Below, piece after piece: positions 1 to 5,943 of a stretch of DNA of 12,060 nt. The number at the start of each line of letters is the position of its first letter. The stretch's first letter is position 1. The translations under genes were made by a program, and so were the position numbers. Below the pieces are notes generated by a model that was given only the letters and a program-made list of their open reading frames with translations, was not told the DNA's origin and made no database searches. This DNA is from Deltaproteobacteria bacterium (GTDB lineage: Bacteria; Desulfobacterota; Deferrimicrobia; Deferrimicrobiales; Deferrimicrobiaceae): contig JANXPS010000273.1 in the NCBI GenBank assembly GCA_025357175.1, positions 1-12,060 on the forward strand, in the 5' to 3' direction.

Positions 1-605
1 CGCAGCTGCGCATCGTAAATGGACACGATGTAGGGGAAGTTGTCGACGGCCTTGCGAAACCGTTCCTCGCTCTTTCGAAGCGCTTCTTCGGTCCGGCGGC
101 GCTCGGCGTTCTCGTCCCGTAGCCGTTCGTTGACGGCGGTCAGTTCCCGGGTCCGCTGCCCGACCAGCATTTCAAGCTCGCCCCGGTGTTCGTCGAGTTC
201 GCTTTCGATCCGCTTTCGTTCGATCGCATAACGGATGGACCGCCAGAGCAGGTTTCCGTCGGGTACGCCTTTGAGCAGGTAGTCCTGCGCCCCCTCACGG
301 ACGGTCTTCTCCGCGAGCAGCTCGTCGTCGTTGCCCGTCAGGACGATGATCGGGATTCCGGGCGCCTTGGCGTGAACCCGCGAGAACGTTTCGATCCCGC
401 GGCTGTCGGGGAGGTCGAGATCCAGGAGGATCGCATCAACCTCTTCGCCATCCAGCCGGTCGAGGCCCGCCCGGAGCGTGGCGACGGTCTCGAGACGGAT
501 CCCATCGCCGCGCCCCTCCGCCAGCGCTTCCTTCATCAGCCGGACGTCGCCCGGATTGTCCTCGACCAGCAGGACCCGGCAACCGGTGGTCGTCACCGCG
601 TTCAT
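1..605 (-). CDS. Receiver-coiled coil-PAS signalling protein (likely histidine kinase), 3' end outside window
   Basis: The ATG is at 605-603 and about 201 codons are visible before the window edge. Residues 1-125 form a CheY-like receiver: acidic pair E16-D17, predicted phospho-acceptor D62 in LLDLDLPDS, T90 in VLTGND and K112 in YLLKG. Residues about 131-180 are charged and heptad-like (a signalling helix or coiled coil). From about 178 (KSEERFRKAVDNFPYIVSIYD) a PAS domain begins and is cut off. A kinase or cyclase output probably follows but cannot be seen. The start overlaps the stop of the upstream response-regulator gene as ATGA, with GGGAGG a few bases upstream, so translational coupling is likely. 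The receiver and linker closely resemble those of the 3685-4854 kinase. The receiver call is firm; the output is unknown. Confidence 0.85.
   Translation of the reverse strand, partial: MNAVTTTGCRVLLVEDNPGDVRLMKEALAEGRGDGIRLETVATLRAGLDRLDGEEVDAILLDLDLPDSRGIETFSRVHAKAPGIPIIVLTGNDDELLAEKTVREGAQDYLLKGVPDGNLLWRSIRYAIERKRIESELDEHRGELEMLVGQRTRELTAVNERLRDENAERRRTEEALRKSEERFRKAVDNFPYIVSIYDAQL
186..572 (-). repeat. Paralogous receiver-linker block, copy A
   Basis: This block codes residues 12-140 of the receiver-PAS protein and is the counterpart of 4432-4818. Similarity falls off on both sides, in the first ten residues and after the coiled-coil linker, where a PAS domain replaces HisKA_2. Confidence 0.85.
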
Positions 606-1057
606 GCCTCCCTGTTTTTCGGCAACACGACCACCGAGAACCAGAAATCCTCGATGCTTTTGACGACCTCGATGAACCGGGACAGATCGACCGGCTTGGT
701 GATGTAGCAATTGGCGTGAAGCTTGTAACTGCGGAGGACGTCCTCCTCGTCGCGGGAGGTGGTCAGGATGACCACGGGTATGACGTTCAGCGCGGGGTCC
801 TTCTTGATCTCCTCGAGCACCTCGCGTCCGTCCTTTTTCGGCAGGTTGAGATCGAGGAAGATGATGTCCGGAAGAAGGCGGCCGGCGTGTCTTCCTTCGC
901 GGCGAAGGACGGCCAGCGCCTCCTCGCCGTCGGCCGCGACGCTGAGGTTGTTGAGCACCTTTCCTTCCTTGAGCGCCTCCCGCGTCAGGCGGACGTCGCC
1001 CGGGTTGTCCTCCACGAGAAAAATCTCGATCGGCCGGCTCCGTACTTTCGGGGTCAT
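602..1057 (-). CDS. Rcp1-like single-domain response regulator
   Basis: This 151-residue protein is a stand-alone receiver with no output domain. Visible motifs are FLVEDNPGDVRL (13-24, acidic pocket), FLDLNLPKKDG (67-77) with predicted phospho-acceptor D69, the ILTTS switch threonines (T99/T100) and K121 in ITKP. The NLPKKDG signature is typical of regulators that work with phytochrome-like kinases (Rcp1 group), which relay phosphate rather than bind DNA. The start at 1057 overlaps the stop of the upstream kinase gene as ATGA, with GGAGG six nucleotides upstream; longer upstream starts would run into that kinase gene. Its own stop overlaps the next gene, again by ATGA. The membrane kinase encoded just upstream is its most likely phosphodonor (inference from context). 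Confidence 0.93.
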   Translation of the reverse strand: MTPKVRSRPIEIFLVEDNPGDVRLTREALKEGKVLNNLSVAADGEEALAVLRREGRHAGRLLPDIIFLDLNLPKKDGREVLEEIKKDPALNVIPVVILTTSRDEEDVLRSYKLHANCYITKPVDLSRFIEVVKSIEDFWFSVVVLPKNREA

Positions 1058-2643
1058 GTTGCCTCCATCCGTTGAGTCGGTATCGAAAAGTGAAACGCGG
1101 TGCCTTTCCCGGGTTCGGATTCCGCCCAGATGCGGCCGCCGTGCCGTTCGACGATCTTTTTGCAGATCGCCAGGCCCAGGCCGGTACCGGGGTATTCCTC
1201 GCGGGTGTGGAGCCGCTGGAAGAGCATGAAGATGCGGTCGAAATATTTCGGGTCGATACCGATGCCGTTGTCCCGTACCGAGATGACCCAATCTCCCCCG
1301 TTCTCACTGGCGGAGACGCGGATTACGGGCGCATCGGCCCCCCGGAACTTCAGGGCGTTGCCGACCAGGTTCTGGAACAGCTGGGCCAGCTGAGCGGGAT
1401 CTCCCGATACGATCGGAAGGGCTGTCCGGTCGATCGTGGCGCCGCTTTCGTCGATGGCGGTCTTCAGGTTCGAGAGCGCTCCGTCGAGCGCGTCGGCGCA
1501 CTCGGCCGGGCGAAGCGATGCCCCATTCCGCCCGACGCGGGAGTAGGCAAGCAGGTCGTTGATCAGTGCCTGCATCCGGGTCGCCCCGTCCACCACGAAG
1601 CCGATGAATTCGTCCGCGTCCGAGTCGAGCCTGCCCTTGTACCGCCGGGAAAGCATCTGGCTGAAGCCGGCGATCATGCGCAGCGGCTCCTGCAGATCGT
1701 GGGAGGCGACATAGGCGAATTTCTCGAGTTCCTCGTTGGAGCGGGCCAGCTCGTCGGCGTGCCGGCTCAACGCCTCGAGCGCTTCCAGCCGCCCCGCCTC
1801 GGATCGCGCCACGGCCTCGGCGCTTTGCCAGACGACGATCGCAAGAACCGTGACGCACGACGACACCATGAGGGCGACTCCGAATTCGTCACCCCACAGC
1901 CCTGCCCGCTCTCCCTGGTAACGGAGCCAGCCGAGGAGCAGCGGAAAGAGGATCACGGCGGGCATCAGGCGCCGCGAAAGGCGGCCGTCCAGCCCCCGGC
2001 TCGTGAGGACGGCCATCATGCCGCGATCCCTAAGCGCGAAGAGGATACCCGAGGCCAGGACGAAAAATGCGGAAGCGGTCAGGAGGGCGATGTGGGTGTA
2101 CGAGACGAAAAGGGGCCCGGCCTCGGTCGCGTAGGCATTGCCCATCAGGGCGAGGAGCGATATCGCGCCCGCGGCGAGCGCCAGGACCGAGACGAGCCAG
2201 TCCCCTTTGCGGGCGTTCAGCAGAACGAGGGCAACCCCCGCCAGGACGAAGTTCAGCGCGGCGTTGGGAGCCATCCGGTTGGGGCTGGACGTCTTGATCG
2301 TCCCGGCCGTCTCGTGCGCGAGGAGCTGGTCGATGCGGAGGTCGACTCCGGTCGCATATTCGCACAGCGTCAGGAACCCGAGGAGCGCCGCGGTAATCGC
2401 CATCGCCTGCGCGATGCGGCCCGACCATCGCAGATCCGTTCCCGTCAGGAAGAGGGAGGCGCCGCAGAGGATGAACGCGAGCGCGGCATTGGCCTTCATC
2501 CGGACCATATGTGCGGGGGTGAGCTTGAGCGCCTCGATCCCGAACAGCCAGCCCGAAAGCACCACGCAGCCGGTGAGGAACACCAGGGTCGCCGCCACAT
2601 CGGGGACGGACCGGAATATCAAGGTTCGACGTGCATCCGGCAA
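1054..2643 (-). CDS. Membrane-bound sensor histidine kinase (eight predicted TM segments, HisKA + HATPase_c)
   Basis: This 529-residue protein starts at TTG (2643-2641). The segment GAGGTGG lies about 7 nt upstream, an in-frame TGA precedes it, and the next in-frame ATG would delete the first membrane helix. Hydrophobic stretches near 17-35, 51-67, 78-95, 127-143, 149-168, 182-204, 226-241 and 254-273 predict about eight TM helices; no PAS or periplasmic sensor fold is evident. A charged helix (280-310) leads to the H-box ASHDLQEPLRMI with predicted phospho-His H315. The ATPase domain has the N-box QNLVGNALKF (424-433), G1 DNGIGID (458-464) and G2 GTGLGLA (486-492), so it looks catalytically complete. 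It resembles the transmitter of phytochrome-type kinases paired with Rcp1-like regulators, and its ATGA overlap with such a regulator supports that pairing. The signal sensed is unknown. Confidence 0.93.
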   Translation of the reverse strand: MPDARRTLIFRSVPDVAATLVFLTGCVVLSGWLFGIEALKLTPAHMVRMKANAALAFILCGASLFLTGTDLRWSGRIAQAMAITAALLGFLTLCEYATGVDLRIDQLLAHETAGTIKTSSPNRMAPNAALNFVLAGVALVLLNARKGDWLVSVLALAAGAISLLALMGNAYATEAGPLFVSYTHIALLTASAFFVLASGILFALRDRGMMAVLTSRGLDGRLSRRLMPAVILFPLLLGWLRYQGERAGLWGDEFGVALMVSSCVTVLAIVVWQSAEAVARSEAGRLEALEALSRHADELARSNEELEKFAYVASHDLQEPLRMIAGFSQMLSRRYKGRLDSDADEFIGFVVDGATRMQALINDLLAYSRVGRNGASLRPAECADALDGALSNLKTAIDESGATIDRTALPIVSGDPAQLAQLFQNLVGNALKFRGADAPVIRVSASENGGDWVISVRDNGIGIDPKYFDRIFMLFQRLHTREEYPGTGLGLAICKKIVERHGGRIWAESEPGKGTAFHFSIPTQRMEAT

Positions 2644-2675
2644 GACTTCGCCACCTCGTGCTGGAAGGATTCCCC

Positions 2676-2705
2676 ATTGTAGTTTGCGTCAACCGGTTAA
2701 ATCAA
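2676..2705 (-). promoter_or_regulatory. Candidate sigma-70 promoter for the kinase-regulator operon
   Basis: On the minus strand, TTGATT (2705-2700) and TACAAT (2681-2676) are separated by 18 nt. They match the -35 consensus at four of six and the -10 consensus at five of six positions. The element lies about 33 nt upstream of the TTG start, in an AT-richer pocket of an otherwise GC-rich region. It is a motif match only. Confidence 0.35.
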
Positions 2706-2741
2706 AAGAAATGGAGGGCGGCGCCGGGCCGGCTCATGGCC

Positions 2742-2760
2742 CCGAAATTCGCGATTCCGG
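2742..2760 (-). other. Small inverted repeat / hairpin between the two signalling operons
   Basis: CCGGAAT and ATTTCGG pair as a seven-base-pair stem (one G-U) around a five-base CGCGA loop, 27 nt after the stop of the 2787-3290 response regulator. No U-run follows on either strand, so it is not a convincing intrinsic terminator. It could be a weak transcript end, an mRNA stabiliser or an operator. Confidence 0.3.
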
Positions 2761-2786
2761 ATAAAACATATCGCAATCTCGCTAAT

Positions 2787-3290
2787 TTAAATGCAAGGGC
2801 CGGTCACGGTCTCCGGGTGGCCTTCGAACTCTATTTCTCGATCCACCGTATCAACTCCCGGATCCGGGACGCGCCGGCTTTCAGCGAGCAGTTCGTGCAC
2901 TTTTCCCAGGAGCGTATCTCTCCGGAACGGCTTCTGGAGGAAACCGCGGCCCGCATTACGTTCGCCTGCAAGATCGACCAGTTCATCGGTGTAACCCGAC
3001 ATGTAGAGAATCCTGATTTCGGGCCGTATGACCTCAACCCGTTCGGCGAGTTCCTTCCCTCCCATTCGCGGCATGACCAGGTCCGTCAGCAGCAGATCGA
3101 TCCGTGCACGGCCATCGGCGATGTGCCTCAACGCTTCCACCCCGTCGGATGCCTCCCGGACCCTGTAGCCGGCAAGCTGCAGGAATTCCCGGACAAGCGA
3201 CCTGACGGTCGCCTCGTCTTCCACCACCAGGATCGTCTTGATATCGCTGGAACCACCCCCGATCGGCGAGACACGGAAACATTCGGCCAT
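2787..3290 (-). CDS. Single-domain response regulator with short C-terminal tail
   Basis: The 167-residue CheY-like receiver begins at residue about 17. Motifs are ILVVEDE (20-26), LLLTDLVMPRMGG (66-78) with predicted phospho-acceptor D70, the YMSGY switch region (S98) and K120 in FLQKPF. The LYMSGYTD/FLQKPF signature is typical of receivers at the C-termini of hybrid kinases, so this may act as a detached phosphorelay receiver. A polar tail (140-167) has no recognised domain. I chose ATG 3290 because GGAGG sits 8 nt upstream of it; an ATG at 3305 would add five residues but has no good ribosome site. It lies 35 nt after the 3326-3682 regulator and is the last gene of the probable operon. Confidence 0.9.
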   Translation of the reverse strand: MAECFRVSPIGGGSSDIKTILVVEDEATVRSLVREFLQLAGYRVREASDGVEALRHIADGRARIDLLLTDLVMPRMGGKELAERVEVIRPEIRILYMSGYTDELVDLAGERNAGRGFLQKPFRRDTLLGKVHELLAESRRVPDPGVDTVDREIEFEGHPETVTGPCI

Positions 3291-3325
3291 CAACGCGTCC
3301 TCCATATTTTGCGTCTCGAGGCATT

Positions 3326-3682
3326 TCAGGCACGCAGCAGCAGTTCCTTGAGAAGGGACACATCCAGCGGTTTCACGAGAAAGCCGAGCGGTTGCAGATC
3401 TTTGGCGGCGTTGACGGTCTTGTCGTCGTCGTAGCCTGTCATGAAGATCACGGAAATGCCGAGGCGGTCGATGATTTCCCGGCCGGCCGCGAGCCCGTCG
3501 ATCGAACCGTGGATGTTGATGTCCATCAGGACGACGTCCGGCCTTGCCGCCTCCGCGACCCGGATGGCATCTTCCCCGTTCGTCACCAGGTCGAGCACTT
3601 CGCATCCCCACTGCGGGATCATCATCGAAAGAGCCATCCCGTTGAAGACCTCGTCCTCGACGATCAGGACCCTCCTGCCCAT
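3326..3682 (-). CDS. Single-domain response regulator of the type paired with HisKA_2/HWE kinases
   Basis: This 118-residue receiver-only protein has VLIVEDE (5-11), VLMDINIHGSIDG (51-63) with predicted phospho-acceptor D54, FMTGYDDD (80-87, T82) and K104 in FLVKPLD. The MDI-x-I-HGSIDG plus IFMTGY/GFLVKP combination is characteristic of regulators encoded beside HisKA_2 or HWE histidine kinases (known family trend). Here the start lies two nucleotides after the stop of exactly such a kinase, with AAGGTG as a plausible ribosome site inside the kinase's last codons. It is therefore very probably the kinase's direct partner. There is no output domain, so the signal must pass on by protein contact or relay. 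Confidence 0.92.
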   Translation of the reverse strand: MGRRVLIVEDEVFNGMALSMMIPQWGCEVLDLVTNGEDAIRVAEAARPDVVLMDINIHGSIDGLAAGREIIDRLGISVIFMTGYDDDKTVNAAKDLQPLGFLVKPLDVSLLKELLLRA

Positions 3683-3684
3683 GG

Positions 3685-4854
3685 CTACACCTTCTCCATG
3701 TGGGCGAAGCTACCGAAACTGAATACGAATTCCGTCGCGGGGTCGCGCACGACCTCCATTTTCCCCTGGAGCTGCATCACTGCGATATTCCGGACGAGTT
3801 TCAACCCGAGCGAGGGGATTCGCGCCAGGTCGAGTTCCCGGGGCAATCCCGGACCGTTGTCGCTGTACCGGAGCTCCATCCCCTCCCCGCCCTGCCGGAA
3901 GGAAAGGAAGATGGCCCCCGGTTTCTCGGGGGGAAACGCATGTTTCAGCGAGTTCGATACCAGTTCGCTGATGATGAGGCCGCACGTAAGCGTCGCGTCG
4001 ATCGAACAGGAAAAATCGTCGACATCCAGGTTCAGGCACACGGGTCCGCACCTTCCTTGGTGGGTACGAAGCAGGGAATAAACGAGATCACCGATGTAGT
4101 CCCGCATGGTCACGGTGCTCAGGTCGTGGGACCGGTAGAGCAGTTCGTGCACGAGGGACATGGCCCGGATCCGCTCCTGGATATCGGATACCGTTTCCCG
4201 CATTTTCTCGTCCGGGATACCGGCCGTCTGGAGACCGATGATGCTGGAGATCGCGTTCATGTTGTTTTTCGTCCGGTGCGCCAGCTCCCGCAGAAGGATC
4301 TCCTTCTCCTCGAGCGAGGCCCGGAGAGCTTCCTCGCCCTTTTGCCGCTCGTCGTTTTCCATCTGGAGCCGCTCGTTCGCGCGGGACAGCTCGGAGGTCC
4401 TCTGCTCGACGAGCCTCTCAAGGTGCGCCCGGTGCCGGTCAAGTTCGGCTTCGATCCGCTTCCGCTCGATTGCGTAACGGATCGACCGCCAAAGCAGCTC
4501 ACCGTCCGGCAATCCCTTGAGCAGGTAATCCTGGGCACCCTCGCGGACGGTCTTCTCCGCGAGGATCTCGTCGTCGTTGCCCGTCAGGACGATGATCGGG
4601 ATGCCGGGCCATGCCGCGTTGACGCGCTCGAACGTCTCGATCCCCGTGCTGTCGGGAAGATCGAGGTCGAGCAGGATCGCGTCCACCCCGCCTTCATCCA
4701 GACGGTCGAGGCCGGCCCCGAGCGAGGTGACGTGCTCGAGATCGACCCGCGCCCCACGCAACCCGGCGAGCGATTCCTTCATCAACCGTGCATCGCCCGG
4801 ATTGTCCTCGACCAGGAGAATTCCGACCGGACCGGGCATTGCCCTTTGCGTCAT
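3685..4854 (-). CDS. Receiver-HisKA_2 histidine kinase (soluble, receiver at the N-terminus)
   Basis: This 389-residue protein has no TM segment. Residues 11-128 are a receiver: E17-D18, predicted phospho-acceptor D63 in LLDLDLPDS, T91 and K113. Residues about 131-185 are a charged coiled-coil linker. A HisKA_2 dimerisation domain follows, with LLRELAHRTKNNMNAIS (187-203, predicted phospho-His H193). The HATPase_c domain carries the N-box ISELVSNSLKHAF (295-307), G1 DNGPGLP (332-338) and a G2-like SLGLKLV (348-354). I chose ATG 4854, which has GGTGGAG about 5 nt upstream, over a longer upstream reading that overlaps the previous gene. Autophosphorylation would be gated by phosphorylation of its own receiver, so this is a relay kinase rather than a primary sensor (inference). 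It lies 19 nt after the exported-protein gene and 2 nt before a matching regulator. The receiver duplicates that of the gene at 1-605. Confidence 0.93.
   Translation of the reverse strand: MTQRAMPGPVGILLVEDNPGDARLMKESLAGLRGARVDLEHVTSLGAGLDRLDEGGVDAILLDLDLPDSTGIETFERVNAAWPGIPIIVLTGNDDEILAEKTVREGAQDYLLKGLPDGELLWRSIRYAIERKRIEAELDRHRAHLERLVEQRTSELSRANERLQMENDERQKGEEALRASLEEKEILLRELAHRTKNNMNAISSIIGLQTAGIPDEKMRETVSDIQERIRAMSLVHELLYRSHDLSTVTMRDYIGDLVYSLLRTHQGRCGPVCLNLDVDDFSCSIDATLTCGLIISELVSNSLKHAFPPEKPGAIFLSFRQGGEGMELRYSDNGPGLPRELDLARIPSLGLKLVRNIAVMQLQGKMEVVRDPATEFVFSFGSFAHMEKV
4432..4818 (-). repeat. Paralogous receiver-linker block, copy B
   Basis: This block codes residues 13-141 of the receiver-HisKA_2 kinase and aligns without gaps to 186-572. 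By my count 104 of 129 residues are identical, and 4567-4602 matches 321-356 exactly over 36 nt. The downstream domains differ (HisKA_2 here, PAS in copy A), so only the receiver and linker are shared. Confidence 0.85.
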
Positions 4855-4858
4855 GTTG

Positions 4859-4873
4859 TCTCCACCGTGGAGA
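4859..4873. promoter_or_regulatory. 15-bp palindrome covering the kinase ribosome binding site
   Basis: On the minus strand TCTCCAC and GTGGAGA form perfect seven-base arms around one central base. The right arm contains the GGTGGAG Shine-Dalgarno sequence of the receiver-HisKA_2 kinase, and the palindrome starts immediately after the exported-protein stop codon (4874-4876). In RNA it could fold as about six base pairs with a three-base loop and hide the ribosome site. In DNA it could be an operator. Confidence 0.45.
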
Positions 4874-5245
4874 TTATCGAATAACGGGGGAGGCGGTGAG
4901 GATCTCCTCATCGAAAGGCAACCGGGCTTTTACCCGCCGCCCTTCGTCCATGAAACTCATCGCCGGCTTGCCTCCGCCGGTCAGGGAAAACCTCGCGCGG
5001 GTCACATAATTCTCGTCGATCAACGCCAGCCCCGGCATTCCTTCGGGGCTTATGCACAGCTCCGCCCGGACGTTGCCGTTTGCGTCCACAAGCTGGAACG
5101 ATTCCGCCTGGATGCATTTCTCGGGAATCGCCTCCCCTTGGGCAAACGCCGGGGAGCTCGAGAAGATCCTGTTGGAGAGGGCGCCCCCGATCAGGCCGGA
5201 CACCATCGTGATCATGGCAAGCACGACAAATTGTCTTCGACTCAT
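4874..5245 (-). CDS. Small exported protein with Tat-like signal and 23-residue beta repeats, function unknown
   Basis: This 123-residue protein begins SRRQFVV, which fits the twin-arginine consensus. A hydrophobic stretch (8-24) and a possible cleavage site after AFA (33-35) follow, so export via Tat or an N-terminal membrane anchor is predicted. The mature part has three units of about 23 residues, seen as an L/F-x-D core at D54, D77 and D100 and an R/K-A pair at A61, A84 and A107. This suggests a repetitive beta structure. I do not recognise a named family or any catalytic residues. The start at 5245 has AAAGGAG 6 nt upstream and overlaps the sigma-factor stop as ATGA, so synthesis is probably coupled to the sigma factor. 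An anti-sigma gene usually occupies this position, but only about four residues precede the hydrophobic segment, so this is not a conventional anti-sigma factor. Confidence 0.82.
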   Translation of the reverse strand: MSRRQFVVLAMITMVSGLIGGALSNRIFSSSPAFAQGEAIPEKCIQAESFQLVDANGNVRAELCISPEGMPGLALIDENYVTRARFSLTGGGKPAMSFMDEGRRVKARLPFDEEILTASPVIR

Positions 5246-5943
5246 CCTGGGCTCCTTTCGAAGTCCGATCTCATCCGGACCGGAAGGTCGGGAAAGGTCA
5301 AATGGATGCAGGCCGGACTTCTTCGATGTTTGCCCCGGTGCCGATTGCCCTGCGTCATGTACCGTGTCAGCCGTTCTCTCAGGTACAGCCTCGCCCTGTG
5401 GAGGCGGCATTTCACGGCAGGGACCGTCATGCCGAGGATCTTCGCGGTTTCGTCGAAGGACAGGCCTCCCACTTCCCGTAATGCGAATACCAGACGGTAG
5501 TTCTCCGGCAGGCCGTACGCGAATGTCTTGACCGCTTCCTCGAGTTCCCCGTCGGTCACGTCATGCTGTTTTTCATCGCTCCAGTCGTTGACCGCGGCGG
5601 AATGCCCGCCCTCCTCGGTGAATTCCGGTAAATATTCATCGATCGAGCCGGTCGCTGCGTCGTTTCCGTTTTTCCGGAGGCGATCCAGGCAGGCGTGGAC
5701 GCAAACCCGCAATACCCATTCCCGCATGCCCGAGGTTCCCCGGAAGCCGGCAACCTTCCGGATGACGGTCGTGAACACTTCACGGGTGGCTTCCTGTGCA
5801 TCGGCGCTGTTTTTAAGGAGGGAAAAGGCAAGCCCGTATACGCTTCCGTTGAACCGGTTGAACAGGAGTTCGACGGCGTCGGGCGATCCGCACCGGAACG
5901 CCTGGACGAGCAGGTGGTCTTCTTTCAATCGCTCAGCGGACAT
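5242..5943 (-). CDS. ECF-type sigma-70 family RNA polymerase sigma factor
   Basis: This 233-residue protein has the two ECF domains. Region 2 (about 21-92) includes the core-binding helix and a DAQEATREVFTTV segment where ECF factors carry a DAED-x-x-QEVF-like motif. Region 4 (about 137-190) has a clear helix-turn-helix, LSFDETAKILGMTVPAVKCR (161-180), followed by LHRARLYLRE. A linker of about 45 acidic/polar residues joins them, with no region 3. The C-terminal tail (196-233) is Arg/His-rich and unmatched. ATG 5943 has an AGGAA site about 9 nt upstream; a longer upstream reading extends into non-coding DNA. It heads the probable operon, overlaps the exported-protein gene by ATGA, and has no adjacent zinc-finger or other recognisable anti-sigma gene. 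It should redirect RNA polymerase to an unknown regulon. Confidence 0.92.
   Translation of the reverse strand: MSAERLKEDHLLVQAFRCGSPDAVELLFNRFNGSVYGLAFSLLKNSADAQEATREVFTTVIRKVAGFRGTSGMREWVLRVCVHACLDRLRKNGNDAATGSIDEYLPEFTEEGGHSAAVNDWSDEKQHDVTDGELEEAVKTFAYGLPENYRLVFALREVGGLSFDETAKILGMTVPAVKCRLHRARLYLRERLTRYMTQGNRHRGKHRRSPACIHLTFPDLPVRMRSDFERSPG

Noticed and set aside
1072..2682. Long plus-strand open frames opposite the kinases (1072-2682, 3700-4884, 8732-10405)
   Set aside because: Each lies antisense to a gene with clear kinase or receiver motifs, and the translations are low-complexity and rich in Arg, Asp and Pro, typical of GC-rich shadow frames.
2742..2760. Intrinsic terminator after the last response regulator
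   Set aside because: The hairpin is short and is not followed by a T-run on either strand, so it is reported only as an inverted repeat.
4874..5245. Exported protein as a classical anti-sigma factor
   Set aside because: Only about four residues precede the hydrophobic signal, so no cytoplasmic sigma-binding domain exists, and there is no zinc-finger HxxxCxxC motif.
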